NCBI RefSeq assembly: GCF_007679495.1
Contig: NZ_VEGP01000054.1
Span: 1 to 40,329 of the forward strand
Origin: Paenibacillus sp. 32O-W
GTDB lineage: Bacteria > Bacillota > Bacilli > Paenibacillales > NBRC-103111
Length of the DNA: 40,329 bases
Reading direction: 5' to 3'
In this document: positions 24,387-30,701 of the stretch, piece by piece
How positions within the stretch are numbered: the first letter of the stretch is position 1
How the letters are laid out: the number at the start of each line of letters is the position of its first letter
Position numbers and translations under genes: made by a program
The notes under the pieces: generated by a model
Database searches by the model: none
The model's input: only the letters and a program-made list of their open reading frames with translations
What the model was told of the DNA's origin: nothing

Positions 24387-25082
24387 TTATCCCGTCCAGA
24401 GCTTGAGGAACGGCAGCAGCAGCGGGGCCGTAACAATCGTGACCATCGCAGTGATAATCATGGCCAGGCTGGCCAAAGCGCCCTCAACCGGTCCGAATTC
24501 GAAGGCTTTGGACGTTCCGGAACCATGTGCCCCTACGCCAAGGAGCAAGCCTTTGGATATACCGCTGCGAATGGGCAGGTATCGTATGACGAGCGGGCCG
24601 ATGATCATCCCGGCAATTCCGGTCAGGATGACAAATACGGCAGTGATCGGAGGGATTCCTCCAAGCCTCTGCGAGATGGTCATCGCAATCGGGGTCGTGA
24701 CAGAGCGGGGCAGCAAGCTGTTCACCCATTTCGGCTCGAGATGCATCCATCCGGCCAGCAGAGCCGAGGTGAATATGGCGACCAAGGAACCGAATAGTAC
24801 GCTGCCGATTATTTCTGCAGCGTACTTTTTTAATAACGATGAATATTTATACAAGGGGATGGCCAGGGCAACGGTAGCCGGCTCGAGCATCCTTGACAGC
24901 CATTTTCCTCCGGATTCGAATTGATCGTAACCGACGGGAGTGAATGCAAGAAAAGCAATGATCACAACGGGCACAATGATGATTGGCGCGAGCCAAATTT
25001 TATTGTGGCGGGCGTAGAGACGGACGGCGCCTTGGTAGATTAGAAGGGTTAGCAGCAGCATGGCCGCCGATGTCACTATCAT
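24387..25082 (-). CDS. LrgB/CidB family membrane protein
   Basis: 231 residues with six or more helices. Conserved family segments are ALAIPLY, SVTTPIAMTIS and GLLLGVGAHGSGTSKA. LrgB/CidB proteins work with a holin-like LrgA/CidA partner in cell lysis control and, in Bacillus and others, in pyruvate or metabolite flux. AAGGAG lies 8 bases before the ATG. It overlaps the upstream lrgA-like gene by 83 bases. A divergent LysR gene completes the arrangement of B. subtilis ywbI-ywbH-ywbG. Confidence 0.9.
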   Translation of the reverse strand: MIVTSAAMLLLTLLIYQGAVRLYARHNKIWLAPIIIVPVVIIAFLAFTPVGYDQFESGGKWLSRMLEPATVALAIPLYKYSSLLKKYAAEIIGSVLFGSLVAIFTSALLAGWMHLEPKWVNSLLPRSVTTPIAMTISQRLGGIPPITAVFVILTGIAGMIIGPLVIRYLPIRSGISKGLLLGVGAHGSGTSKAFEFGPVEGALASLAMIITAMVTIVTAPLLLPFLKLWTG

Positions 25083-25446
25083 GTTGATGTCTCCTTTTCC
25101 GATAAATGTAATCCGCCATCAAGCCGGTACAAGTCATTACGGCGGCCGTGCCGAACAGAATGACAAGCAGGAAGCGGGATCCGTCGCGGGCCATAACATC
25201 CGTATATTGAACAATTCCTACCGCAGCCGGAATAAAAAACAGCAGCAGATGACGGATGAGCCAGTTAGCGCCCGACTCCACCCAATCGAGTCGAATCACC
25301 TTGATGCGCAGGAGGATAAAAACAAGGGCGATACCGATGATACTCCCCGAAACCGGCAGGTGAAGAAAGGCCGCAATCCAGTTTCCCGCCGAAGCAAACA
25401 GCAGCAGAAGCCCAATTTGAGCAATAGTCTTAAATAATATCTTCAT
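25000..25446 (-). CDS. LrgA/CidA family holin-like protein
   Basis: 148 residues, four helices (about 8-27, 33-50, 65-82, 90-118) with the family motif LHLPVSGSIIGI and the amphipathic RLDWVESGANWLI. It is thought to form holin-like pores or help metabolite transport with LrgB. The ATG at 25446 follows AAAGGAG by 9 bases. The C-terminus is odd: after the normal basic end YRKRRHQ, about 28 more residues read through the start of lrgB out of frame. Relatives are nearer 120-130 residues, so a 1-base shift near the end is possible. Confidence 0.85.
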   Translation of the reverse strand: MKILFKTIAQIGLLLLFASAGNWIAAFLHLPVSGSIIGIALVFILLRIKVIRLDWVESGANWLIRHLLLFFIPAAVGIVQYTDVMARDGSRFLLVILFGTAAVMTCTGLMADYIYRKRRHQHDSDIGGHAAANPSNLPRRRPSLRPPQ

Positions 25447-25483
25447 CCCGTTCTCTCCTTTAATTTCAGTGTACATGGGGAAA

Positions 25484-25502
25484 ATGTATAGGTAAAATAC
25501 AT
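25484..25502. promoter_or_regulatory. Candidate LysR binding site
   Basis: An inverted repeat ATGTAT, spacer AGGTAAA, ATACAT. It fits the T-N11-A pattern of LysR regulators and lies in the divergent region between lrgA and the LysR gene, 38 bases upstream of lrgA. Confidence 0.5.
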
Positions 25503-25555
25503 ATATGGAATGTTATTTATTCATAATATCTATATATAGAAAGGAAGCCTGGCCA

Positions 25556-26446
25556 ATGGATATTCGACAGCTTGGTTATTTTGTCGAAGTCGCGGAGCAA
25601 TTAAGCTTCACCAAAGCATCGGAGACATTGCATATTACACAGCCAACGCTGAGCAAGATGGTGAAGCTGATGGAAGAGGAGCTGGGGGTTACGCTGCTCG
25701 ACCGCTCCACCAAGCAGATGGAGCTGACGGATGCGGGACAGGTCGTGCTATCACAGGCCAAACGGGTGCTGGAGGCCTTCCATAACCTCTCCACTGAATT
25801 GAATGATGTTATGGAAATTCGTAAGGGACTGCTTCGAATCGGTTTGCCGCCGATGATCGGCTCGCATTTCTTCCCCGAGGTCATGGGTCAATTTCGCGTA
25901 ACCTACCCGGGGATAGCGATCAAGATTATCGAAGTGGGGGCCAAGAAAGTGGAAAATGCCGTAGAAAACGGGGAGCTGGATATCGGAGTCATTTTGCTTC
26001 CCGCGAGGGAGGAGGAGTTCGAGTATTTCGAAATTGTTCGGGAGGAGTTAATGGTCCTTCTGCCGGCAGATCATCCTTTAGCGACAAAGCCCTTCATCCG
26101 GTTAGCGGAGTTGAAGGAGGAGTCGTTCATCCTGCTAAGCGAAGATTTCGCCCTGCACTATAGAATCCCAGATGAATGTATCCGTGCGGGCTATCGGCCT
26201 AATGTTCTTTATGAAAGCTCACAATGGGATTTCATTAGCGAGATGGTTGCGGCGAAACTGGGTATTTCGCTGCTTCCGCGAACGATCTGTCAAGGTCTGG
26301 ATCCGAAGCGGATAGCGGTCGTCCCGCTGGTTGAGCCTGCGATTCCATGGAATTTGGGATTGATTTGGAGGAAAAACAAATATTTATCTTTTGCGGCAAG
26401 AGAATGGATCCGGTTCACCCGGGAATTGCTGCCTAAACGAGGATGA
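25556..26446 (+). CDS. LysR family regulator (CidR/YwbI-like)
   Basis: 296 residues. The helix-turn-helix spans about 1-60 (MDIRQLGYFVEVAEQLSFTK, then SETLHITQPTLSKMV), followed by a two-lobed effector domain (about 90-290). CidR-type members respond to acetate or pyruvate and activate cidAB/lrgAB-like genes; the divergent lrgAB pair supports this role. The ATG at 25556 follows AAAGGAAG; an upstream ATG at 25505 adds a non-conserved start. Confidence 0.85.
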   Translation: MDIRQLGYFVEVAEQLSFTKASETLHITQPTLSKMVKLMEEELGVTLLDRSTKQMELTDAGQVVLSQAKRVLEAFHNLSTELNDVMEIRKGLLRIGLPPMIGSHFFPEVMGQFRVTYPGIAIKIIEVGAKKVENAVENGELDIGVILLPAREEEFEYFEIVREELMVLLPADHPLATKPFIRLAELKEESFILLSEDFALHYRIPDECIRAGYRPNVLYESSQWDFISEMVAAKLGISLLPRTICQGLDPKRIAVVPLVEPAIPWNLGLIWRKNKYLSFAAREWIRFTRELLPKRG

Positions 26447-26552
26447 TTGACCGAAATGATTTATTGAAACAATGATGGGCAGCTTGCGGACGTCAGAGGA
26501 AGTGCGGCATTTCGGATAGCCATGTAATCGCGGACATGTTAGACTATAGAAA

Positions 26553-27110
26553 ATGAAATTGGAAAATGAAATCGCTGCGGACGGGGTGGATCCATTGCTG
26601 CTCAAATATACTATTTGTTATATACGTCATAACGACAGTCTGCTGCTGTTGAACCGTAAATCCCCTCCGGTCATGGGACTGTGGCATGGAGTGGGCGGCA
26701 AGATCGAGGCCGGGGAAAGTCCTGCGGATAGTGTGCTTAGGGAAGTGTTGGAGGAAACGGGAATTCATCTGGACCACGTCAGGGACAGGGGCAAGGTCAC
26801 TTGGACGACACTGGGAGGGACCAGCGGAGGAATGTATGCTTTCCTGGCGGACTTTCCCGGACATTTGGATCCCCAAGCATACATAACTCCCCGCGAGACG
26901 GACGAAGGCATCCTGGATTGGAAGCCGATCGGGTGGGTGCTGGATCCGCAAAATAACGGCATTCCGCAGCATGCGCGGTATTATTTGCCCCAACTGTTAG
27001 AGGATGGCCCTTCTGCTTATGAGTATTGCTGTACCTTCAAGGACGGAAATTTAATTGATTATTCCGCAGTGCCGTTAATTGCTCAATGGACTGCCTCATC
27101 AAGAGAGTAG
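26553..27110 (+). CDS. Nudix hydrolase
   Basis: 185 residues. The Nudix box begins GGKIEAGES at about 48 and continues through REVLEETGI, matching G-x5-E-x7-RE-x2-EE-x-G. The family removes nucleoside diphosphate units linked to other groups; the KYTICYIRHNDSLLLLNRKSPP start resembles MutT/8-oxo-dGTP-type enzymes. The exact substrate is not known. The start at 26553 lacks a clear ribosome site, so a later start such as the GTG at codon 12 is possible. Confidence 0.85.
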   Translation: MKLENEIAADGVDPLLLKYTICYIRHNDSLLLLNRKSPPVMGLWHGVGGKIEAGESPADSVLREVLEETGIHLDHVRDRGKVTWTTLGGTSGGMYAFLADFPGHLDPQAYITPRETDEGILDWKPIGWVLDPQNNGIPQHARYYLPQLLEDGPSAYEYCCTFKDGNLIDYSAVPLIAQWTASSRE

Positions 27111-27222
27111 CCCAAATACTTGACCGAAGGAATGCCCAGTTCTTAGAGCAGTATCTTCATGAGCGGATCAATGATTAGGCGGTGCTTCCGCTGAAGAGCT
27201 ATCGTTTAGGAGAGAATACAGG

Positions 27223-27966
27223 ATGAGAAGAACAATAGATAAAGTCAATATTATGGGTGTTCCCTTTGCTAAAATTACAATGGAGCAAACCGTACAATTG
27301 CTGTCGGAACGGTTGGAAGCCGACGGGGGAGATTTGTTCCAGGTCATAACAGCCAATCCGGAGATGGTGATGCAGCAGCAGCAGGATCATGAGCTGCAGA
27401 CGATTATTCACGAGGCCGGACTGGTTACCCCCGATGGCATCGGGATTGTTATGGCGGCCAAGTGGAGGGGAAATCCCGTCCCGGAGAGAGTGACGGGTTA
27501 CGACTTGCTGCTGCGGCTTTTGGAGGCCGGTGACCGGAAGGGTTGGTCCTTCTATTTTCTGGGGACGGATGAGGACACTAACCGGACGGCTGTGGAGACG
27601 ATCCGGCAGCGGTATCCGGGTGTCAGAATCGCCGGGCGCCATAACGGATTTTTTTCTGAAGAGGAGGAAGGGCAGCTTGTCTCCGAAATTAAGGAGCGGA
27701 AGCCGGATCTTCTTATAGTCGCTCTAGGGGTGCCGCGTGCGGAGAAATGGATTTACCGCCACAAGGACCGGCTGGGGGCCAAGCTGGCCATCGGAGTAGG
27801 CGGGAGCCTGGATGTCATTGCCGGCAAAGTGAAGGGCGCGCCGGAAATTTGGAAACGTCTCAATCTGGAATGGCTGTATCGGTTAATACGCCAGCCCTCC
27901 CGTTGGAGAAGACAGCTTGTGCTGCCGAAATTTGCGATCAAGGCCTATCTTACCCGGAATCGATAA
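27223..27966 (+). CDS. tagA: WecG/TagA/CpsF family glycosyltransferase (GT26)
   Basis: 247 residues. Signature pieces of the family are ITANPEMVM, TPDGIGIVMAAK, RVTGYDLLLRLLE, LGVPRAEKWI and the C-terminal RLNLEWLYRLIRQPSR. TagA adds N-acetylmannosamine to undecaprenyl-PP-GlcNAc, an early step of wall teichoic acid or secondary wall polymer synthesis, at the membrane's inner face. The C-terminal basic part helps membrane binding. AGGAG lies 10 bases before the ATG. It stands alone; no other teichoic acid gene is nearby. Confidence 0.9.
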   Translation: MRRTIDKVNIMGVPFAKITMEQTVQLLSERLEADGGDLFQVITANPEMVMQQQQDHELQTIIHEAGLVTPDGIGIVMAAKWRGNPVPERVTGYDLLLRLLEAGDRKGWSFYFLGTDEDTNRTAVETIRQRYPGVRIAGRHNGFFSEEEEGQLVSEIKERKPDLLIVALGVPRAEKWIYRHKDRLGAKLAIGVGGSLDVIAGKVKGAPEIWKRLNLEWLYRLIRQPSRWRRQLVLPKFAIKAYLTRNR

Positions 27967-27980
27967 ACAAAATTAAAGAA

Positions 27981-28024
27981 TAAAGCCCAGTGCTCCGGAG
28001 CTTGTCCGGCCGCGCTGGGCTTTA
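27981..28024. terminator. Bidirectional terminator
   Basis: TAAAGCCCAG (27981-27990) pairs with CTGGGCTTTA (28015-28024), 10 bp. It lies between tagA (plus) and the convergent NlpC/P60 gene. Confidence 0.8.
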
Positions 28025-28071
28025 TATTGCTGCTCTCCCCTTCGGAGGGGATGATCCATTGTAATGGACCG

Positions 28072-28539
28072 TTATTGCTCGGCAGTCAATTTCTTATAAT
28101 CGTCATCCCCGAGAATTCTGCGGGCAGTGACGTACCGTTTGGCATAATACTTCTCATCCATACGGCTGATCATCACTCCGTCATCGGTCGCGGAATGAGC
28201 AAATTCTCCATCTCCCATATAAACGCCGACATGGGAGATTCCTTTGCCGTCGGTGTTGAAGAATACTAAATCACCAACTTTTAGGTCCGCCTTGTCTACC
28301 TCGGTACCCTCTTTAGCCTGACTCTTAGAGCTGCGGGACAGCTTGATGTCGAATTTGGCGAACAGATACTGGGTAAACCCGGAGCAATCGAAGCCTTCTT
28401 CCGTGGTACCGGCCCATTTGTAAGGGGTTCCGATAAGGGCGTCAACCTCTGCGCTTAGCGGAGTCTCGGCGGAAGCGCTTCCCAACATGAAGCTGAACAA
28501 TAGTACGAAGCTGAATAAACCGACGACAACTTTCCTCAA
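28072..28539 (-). CDS. Secreted NlpC/P60 cell-wall endopeptidase
   Basis: 155 residues. A signal peptide (about 1-24, cleavage after SASA) is followed directly by the NlpC/P60 domain. The catalytic triad appears as Cys52 in FDCSGF, His103 in ISHVGVY and His115 in FAHSAT. It cuts peptide stems of peptidoglycan outside the cell. I chose the TTG at 28539 because AAGGAG sits 10 bases upstream and the signal peptide then begins MRKVVV; in-frame ATGs further up add an unlikely 37-residue head. No wall-binding repeats are present. Confidence 0.85.
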   Translation of the reverse strand: MRKVVVGLFSFVLLFSFMLGSASAETPLSAEVDALIGTPYKWAGTTEEGFDCSGFTQYLFAKFDIKLSRSSKSQAKEGTEVDKADLKVGDLVFFNTDGKGISHVGVYMGDGEFAHSATDDGVMISRMDEKYYAKRYVTARRILGDDDYKKLTAEQ

Positions 28540-28577
28540 AACCTGATGTCTCCTTCCACTTATGCCCGATTTCCGAC

Positions 28578-28619
28578 CGGCTTCCGCTCGGGAAGCCGAC
28601 TGGCCTGGAAGAAAGTCGG
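28578..28619 (-). promoter_or_regulatory. Hairpins in the NlpC/P60 gene leader
   Basis: CGGCTTCC (28578-28585) pairs with GGAAGCCG (28591-28598); alternatively CCGACT (28596-28601) pairs with AGTCGG (28614-28619). The two share bases, so they compete. They lie 40-80 bases upstream of the TTG start. Confidence 0.4.
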
Positions 28620-28751
28620 ACATTTTGTAGCATTTGTTACAATTTTGCAATAGTAATACACATTCTCCATCGATATAGAAAATCCTTCTGCAAAAAATGA
28701 GAAAAAATGTGCCTTCCTCCGGAACTCAGACAATGAACCGTTTTATTCAAC

Positions 28752-28781
28752 AAAAAAAGCAGGCCGGAAGCGAACGGCCTG
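28752..28781 (-). terminator. Strong minus-strand terminator without adjacent gene
   Basis: On the minus strand CAGGCCG and CGGCCTG (28781-28775 with 28766-28760) form a stem with loop TTCGCTTC, followed by C and seven T. The nearest minus-strand gene upstream ends 1.1 kb away. Confidence 0.8.
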
Positions 28782-28884
28782 ATCGTATTCAGCCTGCCTT
28801 TCCACGATGTTCTCGGTGCAGTACATTGCCAATGAAATTTCGTTTTGACGGGGTAGGGCGTTTATTTAACGAAATGCCTCGAAG

Positions 28885-29080
28885 TACCTGATTCTAGAGC
28901 GATAATGCACGTCTTTCTGGAGAAAAGTCGCCACATACCTGATTCTAGAGCAATAATGCACGTCTTTGGGGCGATTTTTGCGAAATGGCCTCATTTTGTG
29001 AAAAAGACCTGCACATTTGAGCGTCTTCCGCCTTCTTTTTGGAAAAAGGCACGATTTTAATGTATTTTTGCTCGTCTTTG
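28885..29080 (+). repeat. Diverged direct repeats with CGTCTT motif
   Basis: A 32-base sequence from TACCTGATTCTAGAGC to GCACGTCTTT occurs at 28885-28916 and 28936-28967 with one mismatch. Weaker relatives of its end occur near 29022 (GAGCGTCTTC) and 29073 (CTCGTCTTTG). Spacing of the CGTCTT motifs is 51, 61 and 51 bases. Confidence 0.75.
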
Positions 29081-29124
29081 TGATGTCTTTACCGCCCCGG
29101 ATGAACGATGGCGTACAAAGACGA
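29072..29124. repeat. 10-bp inverted repeat
   Basis: TCGTCTTTGT (29072-29081) and ACAAAGACGA (29115-29124) are perfect inverse copies with 33 bases between; the left arm is the last CGTCTT motif of the preceding series. Confidence 0.6.
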
Positions 29125-29504
29125 CGCTGACGGGTATCCCCTTGCTATTTTCAAGTGTTGCAGCACTTTCAGTTCTTTGAAAGCCGGTTTAATTTCATTT
29201 AGACATAATTTCATTTGGAAGTTGATTCGGCTGTACGATTTGCTCTATCCTATAGAGGACACCTCTTCTTTATGGTAGTGATTGCTTGACACTCTCACTT
29301 TATCAAACGAAGCGGTGTTTTTCTATTTTTCAACTTTTGTATTTAATCCGCTGCTTTTTCAAAATATAAGAAAGTATAAGTTTTCACCTTATACCTGTTC
29401 TTACCACATTAGAAAGTTTAAGTTCATTAAATCATTAAAATGGAACAAACTTTCTAATTTGGCATAAAAAGCTACCTTTAAAACCGGGTTATTCGTCTTC
29501 GAAG

Positions 29505-29527
29505 AGGCTCCGTTAGGAGCTTTTTTT
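29505..29527 (+). terminator. Plus-strand terminator without an assigned gene
   Basis: AGGCTCC, loop GTTA, GGAGCTT, then a run of seven T in total. It ends whatever is transcribed from the AT-rich segment 29150-29500; that segment also holds GAAAGTTT and AAACTTTC as a long inverted repeat. Confidence 0.8.
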
Positions 29528-29590
29528 ATATTTCATAGGTAAACGCGCCTGTCCAAAGGACGGCGATAGCCGTTTATCCTTGGTTGTATC
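29528..29590 (+). repeat. Palindromic repeat element, copy A
   Basis: It begins TATATTTCATAGGTAAACGC and contains GACGGC-GATA-GCCGT. It is closely similar to copy B at 29754-29822 in direct orientation. Confidence 0.8.
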
Positions 29591-29691
29591 AAGCATTTAA
29601 ACCGGTTTTCGCTCTGCGAAAGTTGAGTTAACGATGCCAAAAGAGCCCTGCCGCAGCAACCTGCGGAAAGGCTCTAATAGATGGTCGGCAT

Positions 29692-29738
29692 AAACGCTGA
29701 GGAATGACGCTTCTGTTCAGCGCGCCCTCAGCGTTTTT
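29692..29738 (+). terminator. Plus-strand terminator
   Basis: AAACGCTGAGG (29692-29702) pairs with CCTCAGCGTTT (29726-29736), then more T. A nested hairpin lies just before it: AGAGCC, CCGCAG, CTGCGG, GGCTCT (29642-29674). Confidence 0.75.
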
Positions 29739-29753
29739 CTTCAAATATAAGAA

Positions 29754-29822
29754 AGTATATTTCATCGGTAAACGCGCCATCCCAAGGACGGCGATAGCCG
29801 TCGTTTATCCTTGGCTGTATGC
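29754..29822 (+). repeat. Palindromic repeat element, copy B
   Basis: It shares TATATTTCAT-GGTAAACGCGCC, the GACGGC-GATA-GCCGTC hairpin and a TTTATCCTTGG end with copy A. AAGGACGGC and GCCGTC plus TCCTT make an extended stem. Both copies lie near a TATAAGAAAGTATA sequence (about 29363, 29746). Confidence 0.8.
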
Positions 29823-29877
29823 CTACGGATCGTTACGGTGCCGCCAAGCAGCTATAGACGAATCCGGGAAATAGCCG

Positions 29878-30690
29878 TCAAGCGCTTTGGCTTGTATACC
29901 ATTGATGCTGGCTCGTAATCCCCCATACCGAAATGAAAGTCTCCGCGAAACGGTAGAGCTGATAAAGAAGCACGGCCCAGAAGCCGGCCCAGACGAAGAC
30001 AACGGTAAGAACCGTCAGCGAGAGCAGGAAGGAGAGCAGTAGCAGGATCACGGCCATTCCGATAACAGGAAGCAGACCCTTGATCAGACAGGTCATGGAC
30101 TGAAGCAGCGGGCGGTTGGCCGTTCTTCCGAACTGCAGGTACATAACGGCGAGCCGGACAAGAAATCCGTAGACGAGACAACCGGCGATCCAAGGGAGCA
30201 GATTCATCAGAAGGCTTTCGTACGATACGGCTTGTAGAAAGATGCTCTTGACCTTCGGGATAAGAAAATACAGCGGTCCCAGAGTGACGACGGTTTGCAG
30301 CAGGTAGTACAGCAAGAAGGACTTGTACAGTTCTTTGATTCCTTTAAAAAATCGATAGCCGTTATTCAAGCGGGTATACTCCACGGAGTAATATAACGCC
30401 GCATTGATAAAGGGGGTGAGCAGCATTCTCGCGCCGAGAAGACCGACGAGCAGCCACAGGTAGGGGGAAATCAGGTCCGTCTTCGTCAGTTGGAACTGAA
30501 TTTCGGCCAGGAAGAGATGGACCCGGTCCGGAGAGACATTCCCCGGATAACGATGCAATAACGGAATGATGACGGATTTCACCAGCTCATACAGAGCGAA
30601 CCCCCAGGCAAAGCGGTACAGGAACAGAACCAGAACGGCGAATGGCTGTCTTAGGGCTGCCCTCCAGCCCAACTTAATATGCTGCAGCAT
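29878..30690 (-). CDS. Polytopic membrane protein of unknown function
   Basis: 270 residues with about six hydrophobic segments (roughly 15-35, 75-95, 125-145, 160-185, 205-230, 233-252). I do not recognise the family. GAGGTG sits 7 bases before the ATG at 30690; a GTG at 30705 would overlap the previous stop codon. It follows the M1 peptidase gene by 11 bases, so they form one operon. It may assist or be released by the peptidase, but nothing in the sequence shows this. Confidence 0.75.
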   Translation of the reverse strand: MLQHIKLGWRAALRQPFAVLVLFLYRFAWGFALYELVKSVIIPLLHRYPGNVSPDRVHLFLAEIQFQLTKTDLISPYLWLLVGLLGARMLLTPFINAALYYSVEYTRLNNGYRFFKGIKELYKSFLLYYLLQTVVTLGPLYFLIPKVKSIFLQAVSYESLLMNLLPWIAGCLVYGFLVRLAVMYLQFGRTANRPLLQSMTCLIKGLLPVIGMAVILLLLSFLLSLTVLTVVFVWAGFWAVLLYQLYRFAETFISVWGITSQHQWYTSQSA

Positions 30691-30701
30691 TACGGGACAC
30701 C

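Larger units (their letters stand above)
28540..29877. other. 1.3-kb gene-free region rich in hairpins and repeats
   Basis: No protein with a ribosome site and family likeness was found. Contents, left to right: a hairpin-rich leader of the NlpC gene (28578-28619), a minus-strand terminator (28752-28781), a series of CGTCTT motifs (28885-29080), an inverted repeat (29072-29124), an AT-rich segment (29150-29470), two plus-strand terminators (29505-29527, 29692-29738), and two copies of a palindromic element. The AT-rich part differs in composition from its neighbours. Small RNAs are possible. Confidence 0.6.

Noticed and set aside
28540-28640. c-di-AMP (ydaO) or c-di-GMP riboswitch before the NlpC gene
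   Set aside because: The conserved core sequences of those classes are not seen; only simple hairpins are present.
29282-29467. 61-codon frame in the AT-rich segment
   Set aside because: No ribosome site, no recognisable domain, and aromatic-rich composition expected from AT-rich non-coding DNA.
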